Shown here: positions 34,119 to 42,359 of the stretch, in pieces | How the letters are laid out: the number at the start of each line of letters is the position of its first letter | Position numbering within the stretch: position 1 is the stretch's first letter | Source of the DNA: Halorubrum salsamenti | GTDB lineage: Archaea; Halobacteriota; Halobacteria; Halobacteriales; Haloferacaceae | Assembly: GCF_007671685.1 (NCBI RefSeq) | Contig: NZ_VCNL01000001.1 | Location: forward strand, 496,001 to 560,000 | Direction: 5' to 3' | DNA length: 64,000 nucleotides | Notes under the pieces: model-generated | What the model saw: only the letters and a program-made list of their open reading frames with translations | Database searches by the model: none | What the model was told of the DNA's origin: nothing | Translations under genes and position numbers: made by a program

Positions 34119-35297
34119 TCACGAGCCGGCCGGCGGCGTCCGGCGTTCGACCGTCGCGGTGCGGTCCGCCCGGATGGCCTCCGTACCGGCGACGAACACG
34201 CGGTCGACGGTCGGCGTTCCGCTCGGATCGACCACGATCAGGTCCGCGCGTGCACCCTCCTCGATCCGTCCCCTGTCGCCGAGTCCGGCGGCTTCCGCGG
34301 GGTTGCGGGTGACGCGGTTCACGCGCGTCGAAAGCGATTCGCCGGTGTCGACGAACGGGGCCGCGAGCAGCGACGGCGGGTGGTAGTCGGCACACAGCAC
34401 GTCGACGAGCCCGTCGTCGACCGCGTCGCGCGCGCTGAGGTTGTCCCAGAGGCTCCCGCCGCGGACCAGGTTCGGGGCCCCCATCACGGTGGCGAGGCCG
34501 AGGTCGGTCGCGCGCCGCGCGGCCTCGCGGGTGAGCGGGTACTCGCTGATGTCGGTGCCGTGGTCCGCCATCCGCTCCACGTCGCGCGGGGACTCGTCGT
34601 CGTGGGACGCCAGCGGCACGCCCGCGCTCCGCGCCAGACCGACGATCCGGCGGATGCGGTCGTCGCGGTCGGCTCGGTCCAGCGACTGCCGCGTCTCGAT
34701 CACGTCATCGACGGACTCCGCCGGCCAGTTCCGGTCTTCGACGTAGTGGCGCTCGAACTCCTCGTCGTCGTACTGCCCGTCGCCGGGCGCGTGGTGCATC
34801 ACCGAGAGGAGGTCGATCCCGAACCGCTCGATGACGCCTTCGACGGCGTCGGCGCTCTCGCCCGCCAGCTCGCACCTGGCGTGCAGCCGGTTGTCGCCGA
34901 GGGTGTACTCCTCCCGGCTGATCTCGGCGGCGATCTCCTCGGCGGTCCGGAGCGTTCGGCCGTCGTCAGGCGATTCTTCGAACGCGACCGCGTGGAACTT
35001 GGTCGTGATCCCGTTGAGCAGATTCGCCCGATCGGCCGCCGTGAGGGCGGTTCGAACGTCGACGCTGGCACCCCCTCTGGGGGCGCGGTGGTGCTCGATG
35101 TCGTCGCCGTGGAGGTCGACGATCCCGGGCATCACGACTCGGTCGTCGGCGTCGACGGTCGTCGGTCCGGACGAGCCGTTGGCGGGTCCCCGGTCGACCC
35201 GGACGATCCGGTCGCCGGCGATCACGACGCGTCCGCCCTCGACGACTCCCGAGGGCGTGACGACCCGAGCGTTTTTGATCTCCGTGATACCGGTCAT
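34119..35297 (-). CDS. phnM: Alpha-D-ribose 1-methylphosphonate 5-triphosphate diphosphatase, PhnM
   Basis: 392-aa amidohydrolase-fold enzyme of the C-P lyase pathway; removes pyrophosphate from RPnTP before C-P cleavage. Seen: VMPGIVDLHGDDIEHH (metal site I, PhnM-specific GDDIE), HARCELAGESA, SVMHHAPGDGQY, ASHDDESPRDVERM (metal ligands), VMGAPNLVRGGSLWDN and LCADYHPPSLL. These match PhnM, not general dihydroorotases. No other phn gene is in the window, so its partners must be elsewhere or it is a remnant. Adjacent on the left is the HalOD1 region and on the right a 378-bp gene-poor stretch. Confidence 0.9.
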   Translation of the reverse strand: MTGITEIKNARVVTPSGVVEGGRVVIAGDRIVRVDRGPANGSSGPTTVDADDRVVMPGIVDLHGDDIEHHRAPRGGASVDVRTALTAADRANLLNGITTKFHAVAFEESPDDGRTLRTAEEIAAEISREEYTLGDNRLHARCELAGESADAVEGVIERFGIDLLSVMHHAPGDGQYDDEEFERHYVEDRNWPAESVDDVIETRQSLDRADRDDRIRRIVGLARSAGVPLASHDDESPRDVERMADHGTDISEYPLTREAARRATDLGLATVMGAPNLVRGGSLWDNLSARDAVDDGLVDVLCADYHPPSLLAAPFVDTGESLSTRVNRVTRNPAEAAGLGDRGRIEEGARADLIVVDPSGTPTVDRVFVAGTEAIRADRTATVERRTPPAGS

Positions 35298-35675
35298 CGC
35301 TCGGTCACCTCGTTCGCCCCGGCCGGCCGGAACGACCCGATCGTCGAGATCGCGATCGTCGCGTTCGCAACGGTGGAAGGGCAGTGCATGACATTACCGT
35401 TATCCAGCCAAATAATTGTTAAGCGGTGACAACCGAACGCCGTCGACGCGGCGCGGACCGAGTAGGCGCCGCCTATCGCCGCGGGAGGATATCGGCTCCG
35501 GCGCGGGAGACCCCGGCGCCGGCTCGGAGAGAGGGCGGATTCGGATATCGTGTGAGTATCGGAGTGAATATCCTTCCTTATCCGTCTAGAACGTGTGTGA
35601 TTTCATATCAATATTCTTGCGATCGAATCGCACGAACGGTCGGCCGACTCTGAGGGGAGCCGGGCGTCGGTCGAA
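35298..35675. other. 378-bp gene-free region right of phnM
   Basis: Contains the phnM promoter (AATTATTT on the minus strand near 35410). The right part is AT-rich and leads into a truncated winged-helix reading frame at 35676. No intact gene; possibly the eroded 5' part of that regulator. Confidence 0.5.
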
Positions 35676-35810
35676 ATGCGTCACTCGCATCTGCCGATGT
35701 TGACAGACGCGAACGTGATCGAATACAACCGAGGACGCGATTCGATCGCCTGCCGCGGCGACGACCAGATAGAAGCGCTTCTGGAGTTCATCTCCGAGCG
35801 GCTGGAGTGA
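35676..35810 (+). pseudogene. C-terminal fragment of a DUF7344-type winged-helix regulator
   Basis: 44 codons from an in-frame ATG to TGA. RHSHLPMLTDANVIEYNRG is the family's recognition block (compare YHSHLPKLEAAGYI at 25017), followed by a short, acidic C-terminal helix LLEFISERLE. The N-terminal 50-60 residues, normally holding the first helices, are not found in any frame upstream. This is a truncated gene, too short to fold as a full winged helix. Confidence 0.7.
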
Positions 35811-35833
35811 GTGTGTCGGGCTGGGTGAGTGGT

Positions 35834-35910
35834 TGTTTATAAGTAGTCGAGCGGTATTGCTGGCGGCTGTTTATAAGCGATCGTCGCTGTCGCTCGCAGT
35901 CGTTTAAATA
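35834..35910 (+). repeat. Three TATA-like elements at about 34-bp spacing
   Basis: TGTTTATAAG at 35834-35843 and again at 35868-35877, then TTTAAATA at 35903-35910. All are good haloarchaeal TATA boxes on the plus strand, yet the next plus-strand gene is several kb away. They might drive an unannotated RNA or be a recombination or duplication product next to the truncated regulator. Confidence 0.45.
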
Positions 35911-36043
35911 CCACACCGCAACCGACGAACTGCAACGCTCACTCCCGCAATCGATCGAGAAGCGGTCTCCGGCGACGAGTCGTTTCGGACTGAGAGGTGT
36001 CTGAAAAGGGGTTCCAACGGCACTGTCGGTTCCCGTTCGTCAG

Positions 36044-37078
36044 CTACGCGCTCGGCCCCGTCGCGCTCGCGTCACCCACGTCGACCCAGACGTGCACCGA
36101 CCGGTACGCGTTCTCGCTGGCCGGGGACGTCGGCGGTGCGTCGACGTACAACAGGAAGGCGATCCGAAGTCCGTCACCCTCCATCGTCGGCTCGAACGTC
36201 CGCGTTCGTTCCACCGATTCCCCCGGCCGCAGTTGCGCGTCGAACCGATCGATCTCCGACCGCTCGACGACGCGATCCTCCCCGCCGCCGTCGCTCAAGC
36301 GCTGTAGCTGCGCCACCACCGTATACGTCTGCGCGGTCGCTTCGCGGTTCTCGATCCCGACGCGAATCGACGCCTCCTCACCGGAGTCGAGCCCCTGCGG
36401 GTACTCGTCCGCGATCGCCGCCCCGGTATCCGGGTCGTCGCCGAGGACGTACAGCTCGGTGTACCGCTCGCCGTTCGTCGCCGTCGCCGCGGCGAGCCCG
36501 ATACCGGCGACGGCGACGACGAGGCCGACGACGAGGAAGACGTTGAGGGCGGTGTAGACGGGACGGTTCGGCTCGCGAACCCAGTCGTTCAATCGGGTGG
36601 GCAGCGCGAGCGAGGCGACCGCGAACCGCTCGTCCGGCGGGAGCCGAAGCCGCCGAATCGCGGCGAGCACGGAGAGGGCGACCGTCGCGGCGGCGACGCC
36701 CGGGACCATCGTCTCCGGGCGGATCCCCCACTGGGTGTAGTGCAGGAGGAAGCCGACGCAGGGGACGAGGATCACGCTGACCGCGATCGACGACACGACC
36801 CGTTCGAGTCCGGAGAGGGAGAGCGTCTCTCCCCGGCGGAACCCGAGCGTGGAGAGGCGCTCCGGGACGCTCGAGGTCCGCTGCGGCAACAGCGCGGAGA
36901 CCAGCGCGTACCCCGGACAGAAGACCACGAACGCGCCGCCGAGTGCCTGGCGAACGACACCGCCCCCGCTCCCCGCGGCGGCGAGCGCGACGACCCCGAC
37001 CGAGACGAGCGAGACGAGCAGAAGATCCAGGGGAAGCCGGCCGGCGAGCGGCGCGTTCCCCCGGTCATCGAACGACAT
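36044..37078 (-). CDS. DUF1616 membrane protein
   Basis: 344 aa. Four predicted helices in residues about 18-40, 45-65, 90-115 and 120-140, then a cytoplasmic stretch and another helix at about 185-210. A C-terminal extracellular beta-rich domain of about 130 residues follows (TELYVLGDDPDTGAAIADEYP, VGIENREATAQTYTVVAQLQ). This layout and the YVLxxD/IxNRE motifs are those of DUF1616, a family repeatedly found in archaeal glycosylation and surface gene clusters; its function is unknown. ATG at 37078 was chosen; a long upstream extension is Arg/Ser-rich and not membrane-like. It is downstream of the GT2 gene, separated by 106 bp. Confidence 0.86.
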   Translation of the reverse strand: MSFDDRGNAPLAGRLPLDLLLVSLVSVGVVALAAAGSGGGVVRQALGGAFVVFCPGYALVSALLPQRTSSVPERLSTLGFRRGETLSLSGLERVVSSIAVSVILVPCVGFLLHYTQWGIRPETMVPGVAAATVALSVLAAIRRLRLPPDERFAVASLALPTRLNDWVREPNRPVYTALNVFLVVGLVVAVAGIGLAAATATNGERYTELYVLGDDPDTGAAIADEYPQGLDSGEEASIRVGIENREATAQTYTVVAQLQRLSDGGGEDRVVERSEIDRFDAQLRPGESVERTRTFEPTMEGDGLRIAFLLYVDAPPTSPASENAYRSVHVWVDVGDASATGPSA

Positions 37079-37184
37079 GCGAGCCCGTTTCGCGCAGGGA
37101 CCCAAAGGTAGGCGTCGGCTAACGGCCGGAGCGTCGATCGACGCCACTGACCCGACAGACGGGACGGTCACCGAGCCGCGCCGC

Positions 37185-38207
37185 TCACCCGAGCGACCGG
37201 GAGATCCCGCGCGCGAGGAGGTGCGTGGACCGCCCCCCGAGCGACGCGAGCAGGTACGTGAAGAACCGGGGCTCAAACGGGTACCGCGCGACCGCGGTGA
37301 ACAGGAGCCGACGGGCGTCGCCGTAGTTGCCTGTGTACAGCGCCGACGACCCGACTCGGAACGCGGCCCACGCGCGCATCTTCCGATGGAAGGGGCGCCC
37401 GTACGCCGCCGCGACGTCGTCGAACCGGTCGAGGAAGCTGTCGTAGCCGCGCCGCTTCTTCTCGAAGTCGTCGCTCAGTCGGCCGTGCGACGTGTACTCG
37501 TAGACGACGAGCGGCTCGGGGAGCCGGACGAACGCGGCCCGCTGGGAGACCCGAACGAACCACTCCAGATCGGCCCACGCCTCGAACTCCTCGTCGAACG
37601 GGATCTCCCTCGCGAGGTCGCCCCGGACCATCACGACGGACATCGACCCGACCACGTTCCGACACAGCAGCGCCTTCGTCAGGTCGCCGTCGATCCGCGG
37701 CGGCAGCTCCTCGCGGGCGCCGTCCTCGCGGATGGCCTTCGTCCCCGAGTACACGACGCCGACGTCTTCGCCGGCCGCCTCGAACGTCTCCACGTGTCGC
37801 TCCACCTTCTCCGGGACCCACCGGTCGTCGTCGTCGAGGAAGGCGACGTACGCCCCGGATCCGGCCTCGATGCCGGTGTTCCGCGCGGCGTTGACGCCGC
37901 GGTTCGTCCCGTGCCGGACGCACCGATACCCGGCCAGCGAGCCGGTGTCGACGTCCGCCAGCGTCTCGCTCGCGGGGGTGTCGGAGCAGTCGTCGACGAC
38001 GACGAGCTCGATCGGCTCGTACGTCTGTTCGAGCACGCTTTCGACGGAGTCGCGCAGGTACGAGGGCCGGTTGTACGTCGTGATAACCACGGTGACGAGC
38101 GGTCGGTCGGCGTCCCGATCGGCTCCGGCGCCCGGGCCTTCGCCGGCGTCGGTCGCCCCGGGTACAAAGCCCGGCAGTCGGTCGCGGAGGGGCGTGAGTC
38201 CGAGCAT
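37185..38207 (-). CDS. Glycosyltransferase family 2
   Basis: 340 aa GT-A enzyme. LVTVVITTYNRPSYLRDSVE (residues 37-56) opens the fold; VDDCSDTPAS carries a nucleotide Asp; the metal-binding DDDD run is at 125-128 in FLDDDDRWVPEKV; the acceptor-side block is EAWADLEWFVRVSQRA. Soluble, with hydrophobic C-terminal patches. It transfers a sugar to a growing lipid-linked or polymer glycan; sugar unknown. It directly follows the FG-GAP gene (1-bp gap), so the two and perhaps the DUF1616 gene form an operon. Confidence 0.9.
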   Translation of the reverse strand: MLGLTPLRDRLPGFVPGATDAGEGPGAGADRDADRPLVTVVITTYNRPSYLRDSVESVLEQTYEPIELVVVDDCSDTPASETLADVDTGSLAGYRCVRHGTNRGVNAARNTGIEAGSGAYVAFLDDDDRWVPEKVERHVETFEAAGEDVGVVYSGTKAIREDGAREELPPRIDGDLTKALLCRNVVGSMSVVMVRGDLAREIPFDEEFEAWADLEWFVRVSQRAAFVRLPEPLVVYEYTSHGRLSDDFEKKRRGYDSFLDRFDDVAAAYGRPFHRKMRAWAAFRVGSSALYTGNYGDARRLLFTAVARYPFEPRFFTYLLASLGGRSTHLLARGISRSLG

Positions 38208-38208
38208 C

Positions 38209-39489
38209 TTACGGGCGATTGTACCAGACGTCGACGTGTGCGTGCGGTTCGAACGACTTCCCGAGGAGGTCGGGCCGACCGTTCCCGTCGACGTCGACGG
38301 CCTTCCCCTCGTGGGTCGGCACCCCGCTCTCGACGACGGTCTCCCTGAACTCCCCGCCGCCCCGATTCCGGAACAGGATGTGCTGGGCGGTCTCGTCGTT
38401 CTCCCCGAGCCCCATCTCGGCGACGTACACGTCGAGCGAGCCGTTGCCGTCGAAGTCGGCTATCTGAACCGTGTGCGGACAGTACAGGTCGTCGCGGAGG
38501 ATGTGCGCGTCCCAATCGGGCGGGTCGAACCACCCGACGCGGCCCATGTGTTCGCCGAGCAGCGGCGAGTCGCCCTCCGCGAACACCACCTCCGGGTCGC
38601 CGTCGTCGTCCACGTCGCCGACGGCGACCCGCGTCCAGTCCCAGCCCGTGACGACGTGTTCTCGGGTCCACCCGTCCGACACGTCGGAGGCGTCCTCGGA
38701 GATCGAGGCGGTCGGGTCGGCTGCGGTTCCGCCCGTCGCGTCCTCGCCGGCCGCGTCCTCGCCGGCCACGCCCCCGTCAGCCACGCCCTCGTCGGCCGCG
38801 CCTCCGTCGACCTGCCGATATATCGCCGTTCCCGCGACGAGCTCGTTGTCGCCGTCGCCGTCGAGATCGGCGATCGCGAGCCCCTCGACGTTGGTGTTCC
38901 GGCTCACCACCGTGAGACAGTCGCTCGGCCACGGCGAGCGCGCGGGGTCGTCGGGGACGTCGTAGTAGAAGACCGCCTCGCTCTCCTGTGACGCGCCGAC
39001 GACCTCGGGCTCCCCGTCGTTGTCGACGTCGCCGAACGCGAGGTCGTGGTACTTCGAGAAGTCGTCCGCGATCAGGTGTTTCGTCCACTGCTCTCGGGGG
39101 TCGACCGGCTGTTCGAACCAGTACACGTCGCTCCCGCCGAACCCCTGACCGACGATGAGGTCGAGCCGCCCGTCACCGTTCACGTCGCCGAGCGCCGCGC
39201 CGAGCGCGTGGAGGTCCGACGCCGACGAGATCGTGTGCCGGGTCCACGCCGCGTCCCCGTCGTGGTTCCCGTGCCCGGGGTTCTCGTACCAGAAGAGGTC
39301 GTTCTCGAGCCGCCGGAACAGCCGTCCAACGAGGGGGATCGTCCGGTCCCCCAACACCGGGAGGTCCTCGGAGCCCATCCCGCCGACGATGAGGTCCGGG
39401 AGGCCGTCGCCGACGAGGTCGACGGGCTCACACACGAAGAGGCGCCCGCACGGGGGAGAATCGTCGATCGTTTGGTGGTCGAATCTCAT
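38209..39489 (-). CDS. FG-GAP/VCBS-type beta-propeller protein
   Basis: 426 aa. Several FG-GAP-like repeats with calcium-loop motifs: DLVGDGLPDLIVGG, GDVNGDGRLDLIVGQ, GDVDNDGEPEVVGAS, ADLDGDGDNELVAGT, GDVDDDGDPEVVFAE, ADFDGNGSLDVYVAE, VDVDGNGRPDLLGKS. Seven blades fit one propeller. Between blades four and five is a low-complexity insert (about 38690-38815, repeated GGVAGEDAAGEDA-type units). No signal peptide is seen from the ATG at 39489; a longer start at 39597 is Arg-rich and not a signal either. Probably a carbohydrate- or lipid-binding scaffold. Promoter: TATAGTAA on the minus strand near 39523. Confidence 0.82.
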   Translation of the reverse strand: MRFDHQTIDDSPPCGRLFVCEPVDLVGDGLPDLIVGGMGSEDLPVLGDRTIPLVGRLFRRLENDLFWYENPGHGNHDGDAAWTRHTISSASDLHALGAALGDVNGDGRLDLIVGQGFGGSDVYWFEQPVDPREQWTKHLIADDFSKYHDLAFGDVDNDGEPEVVGASQESEAVFYYDVPDDPARSPWPSDCLTVVSRNTNVEGLAIADLDGDGDNELVAGTAIYRQVDGGAADEGVADGGVAGEDAAGEDATGGTAADPTASISEDASDVSDGWTREHVVTGWDWTRVAVGDVDDDGDPEVVFAEGDSPLLGEHMGRVGWFDPPDWDAHILRDDLYCPHTVQIADFDGNGSLDVYVAEMGLGENDETAQHILFRNRGGGEFRETVVESGVPTHEGKAVDVDGNGRPDLLGKSFEPHAHVDVWYNRP

Positions 39490-39648
39490 CTCGTCGGAGA
39501 CGACCGCTCCGCGACGCCTTACTATACGCAGACTAACCGCCTCGGCGGGGCGGCCGGGCGGTGCTCGACGCGTTACTCCCGGACTATCGGCGGACACACC
39601 GTCGAAAACGGTCGACGGCTACATATTCGCTCGGACGGTTGTCACCCT

Positions 39649-40995
39649 ATGTTCGGAACGAGCGGGATCAGGGGTCGTGTCGGCGAGTCGATCACCGCGT
39701 CGGTCGCGCTGGACGTGGGACGGGCCGTCGGAACGGACGCCGACCGAGTGCTGGTGGGGCGAGACGCGCGCGACTCCGGACGGACTCTCCGGGACGCCCT
39801 CGTCGCCGGCCTCCAGGAGACGGGAACCGACGTCGTCGACGCCGGGGTGGCGGCGACGCCGACGGTCGCCCGCGGGATCGCCTCCCGAGAGGCCGACGCC
39901 GGCGTCGTGGTGACCGCCTCGCACAACCCGCCGGAGGACAACGGCCTCAAGCTCTGGACCCCCTCGGGACAGGCGTTCTCGACGGCACGGCAGGACGAGG
40001 TCGCCGAGCGGATCCGCGAGGCCGACTTCGACCTCGCGGAGTGGGACGAGCAGGGGAGACGCCGGACCTGGGACGACGCGACCGCTCGCCACCGCGAGGC
40101 GCTCGTCGAGGCCGGGCGACGCGACGCGGCGGCGGGCGACGCCGACCTCTCGTCCCTGTCGGTCGTCGTCGACGTCGGGAACGGCACGGGCGGCGTCACG
40201 GCCGAAGCGCTGTACGAGCTCGGCGCCGACGTCGAGACGCTCAACGCGCAGCCGGACGGCAGGTTCCCCGCCCGCCCGAGCGAGCCGACGGCGGAGACGT
40301 GCGAGACGCTCGCGGCGACGGTTCCCGCCGTCGACGCCGACCTCGGGATCGCCCACGACGGCGACGCGGACCGGATGATGGCCGTGGCGGACGACGGCGA
40401 GTTCGTTCCGGGCGACCTGTTGCTCGCGCTCTTCGGGCGCGAGGAGGCCGGATCCGGGGACCGGGTCGCCGCCCCGGTCAACACGAGCCTCGCGGTCGAC
40501 GACGCCCTGGAGGCGGTCGGGGCGGAGGTCGTCCACACGCGCGTCGGCGACGTGTACGTCGCGGAGCGGGCCCGCGACCCCGCCGTCGCGTTCGGCGGCG
40601 AGCCCTCCGGCGCGTGGATCTTCCCCGAGGAGACGCTCTGTCCCGACGGGCCGCTCGCCGCCGTGAAGCTCGCCGCCCTCGCCGCGGCGGAGCCGATCTC
40701 GGACCGGCTCGCGCGGATCGATCGGTACCCCATCCGTCGCGCGACCGTCGAGACGGACGCCAAGGACGCCGTGATGGACGCGGTCGACGGGCTCGTCCGC
40801 GAGCGGTACGACGAGGTCACCGCCCTCGACGGCGTTCGAGTCGAGACCGCGGACGGCTGGTTCCTGATCCGGCCGTCTGGGACGCAGCCGCTGATCCGAC
40901 TGACCGCCGAGGCCCGCGACCCGGAGACCGCGACGGAGCTGCTCTCGACGGTGCGATCGCTCGTCGAGACCGCCGCCGAGACGGCCTCGACGTGA
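39649..40995 (+). CDS. glmM: Phosphoglucosamine mutase / phosphomannomutase-family protein
   Basis: 448 aa. GlcN-6-P to GlcN-1-P, second step of UDP-GlcNAc synthesis. Starts with MFGTSGIRG, typical of GlmM. Active-site Ser91 is in TASHNPPEDNGLKLW, the metal loop in DGDADRM (237-243), the sugar loop in GEPSGAW, and the phosphate-binding C-terminal motif in RPSGTQPLIRL. Chosen start ATG 39649 gives the canonical N-terminus. GlmM versus other phosphohexomutase specificity is inferred from the glmU neighbour 69 bp downstream and glmS-glmU at 30130. Confidence 0.9.
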   Translation: MFGTSGIRGRVGESITASVALDVGRAVGTDADRVLVGRDARDSGRTLRDALVAGLQETGTDVVDAGVAATPTVARGIASREADAGVVVTASHNPPEDNGLKLWTPSGQAFSTARQDEVAERIREADFDLAEWDEQGRRRTWDDATARHREALVEAGRRDAAAGDADLSSLSVVVDVGNGTGGVTAEALYELGADVETLNAQPDGRFPARPSEPTAETCETLAATVPAVDADLGIAHDGDADRMMAVADDGEFVPGDLLLALFGREEAGSGDRVAAPVNTSLAVDDALEAVGAEVVHTRVGDVYVAERARDPAVAFGGEPSGAWIFPEETLCPDGPLAAVKLAALAAAEPISDRLARIDRYPIRRATVETDAKDAVMDAVDGLVRERYDEVTALDGVRVETADGWFLIRPSGTQPLIRLTAEARDPETATELLSTVRSLVETAAETAST

Positions 40996-41064
40996 GGACA
41001 GCCCCCCGCGAATCCCGGCTATAGTCGGAGAATAGCTTTGTCCCCGCTCCGGAGTGGTCCAGTC

Positions 41065-42246
41065 GTGCAAACCGTCGTACTCGCGGCCGGCGAGGGGACT
41101 CGGATGCGCCCGCTGACGGACAGGCTCCCGAAACCGATGCTCCCCGTCGCCGGGGAGCCGCTCGTCGGGCACTGTATCGACGGGGCGATAGCCGCCGGCG
41201 CCTCGCGGGTCGTCGTCGTGGTCGGGTACGAGGCCGAGGCGGTCCGCGAGGCGCTCGGGAACCGGGAGTGGCCCGTCCCCGTCGAGTTCGTGGACCAGCC
41301 CGTACGGCGCGGGACCGCCGACGCCGTCCGCGCCGCCCGAGACGCGCTCCGCGACGGGCCGTTCGCGGTGCTGAACGGCGACGTCCTCTACGACGACTCG
41401 CTTCGGGACCTGTTCGAGTCGGGCCCGGCCGTCGGCTCCTTCCGCGTGGACGACCCCTCCGCGTACGGGGTGCTGGAGACCGACGGCGACCGCGTTCACG
41501 GCGTCGTCGAGAAGCCCGCGAACCCGCCGTCGGAGCTCGTGAACGCCGGCGCCTACGTCTTCCCCGAGGCCGCGCTCCCGTGGCTCGACGTCGAGGAGAG
41601 CGACCGCGGAGAGCTGGAACTGACGGACGTGCTCCAGCGGACCTGCGAGTCGTTCGACGTGACCGCGGTCCCGTTCGAGCGCTGGCTCGACGTCGGTCGG
41701 CCGTGGGAGCTGCTCGCGGCGAACGAGTGGAAGCTCCCGGAGGCGGACGGCGAACTCGCCGGCGACGTCTCGTCCGACGCCGAACTCCGCGGACGCGTCA
41801 CCGTCGAGCGGGGCGCGACGATCGAACCGGGCGCCGTCATCGAGGGACCCGTCTACGTGAGTTCGGGCGCCCACGTCGGACCGAACGCGTACGTTCGGGG
41901 GGCGACGTACCTCGGCCCGGACGCGAAGGTCGGGCACGCCGTCGAGGTGAAAAACAGCGTCGTGATGGCGGGCTCGCACGTCCCCCATCTCTCCTACCTC
42001 GGGGACAGCGTCCTCGGTCGAGACGTCAACCTCGGTGCCGGGACGACCGTCGCGAACCTCCGTCACGACGGCGAACCGGTCCGGCTGACGGTCAAGGGGC
42101 GACGCGAGAGCACCGAGCGCCGCAAGTTCGGGATCGTCTGCGGCGACGACGTGAAAACGGGAATTAACAGCACCATCGACGCCGGCGTGACGCTGTCGAC
42201 CGGCGCGACCGTCGGTCCGGGCGAAATCGTGCTTCGAGACCGGTGA
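41065..42246 (+). CDS. glmU: Bifunctional sugar-1-phosphate nucleotidyltransferase / acetyltransferase, second GlmU-like
   Basis: 393 aa from the GTG at 41065 (QTVVLAAGEGTRMRPLTD follows immediately); an upstream TTG in frame would add nine residues. Nucleotidyltransferase motifs: LPKPMLPVAGEPL, VLNGDVLYDD, VVEKPANPPSELVNAGAYV. C-terminal left-handed beta-helix: GPVYVSSGAHVGPNAYVRGA, then DVNLGAGTTVANLRHDG as the acetyltransferase active-site region. It is a diverged paralogue of 31941..33119. Pairing each with a different partner (glmS, glmM) suggests they came from two cassettes. Confidence 0.9.
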   Translation: MQTVVLAAGEGTRMRPLTDRLPKPMLPVAGEPLVGHCIDGAIAAGASRVVVVVGYEAEAVREALGNREWPVPVEFVDQPVRRGTADAVRAARDALRDGPFAVLNGDVLYDDSLRDLFESGPAVGSFRVDDPSAYGVLETDGDRVHGVVEKPANPPSELVNAGAYVFPEAALPWLDVEESDRGELELTDVLQRTCESFDVTAVPFERWLDVGRPWELLAANEWKLPEADGELAGDVSSDAELRGRVTVERGATIEPGAVIEGPVYVSSGAHVGPNAYVRGATYLGPDAKVGHAVEVKNSVVMAGSHVPHLSYLGDSVLGRDVNLGAGTTVANLRHDGEPVRLTVKGRRESTERRKFGIVCGDDVKTGINSTIDAGVTLSTGATVGPGEIVLRDR

Positions 42247-42359
42247 CGGCCGGAGGTGAATCGCGGTCGGGGTCGTCCACGGTTCCCGGTGTCGCTCGTG
42301 CGCGGTCAAACTCGGAGAAGGCCGTTGCGAGGGGCGCGTTCCGGATCCGGCCCGTCGGT

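Noticed and set aside
35834-35910. Spaced boxes as a CRISPR array
   Set aside because: Only about ten conserved bases per unit and three units; far shorter than a CRISPR repeat.
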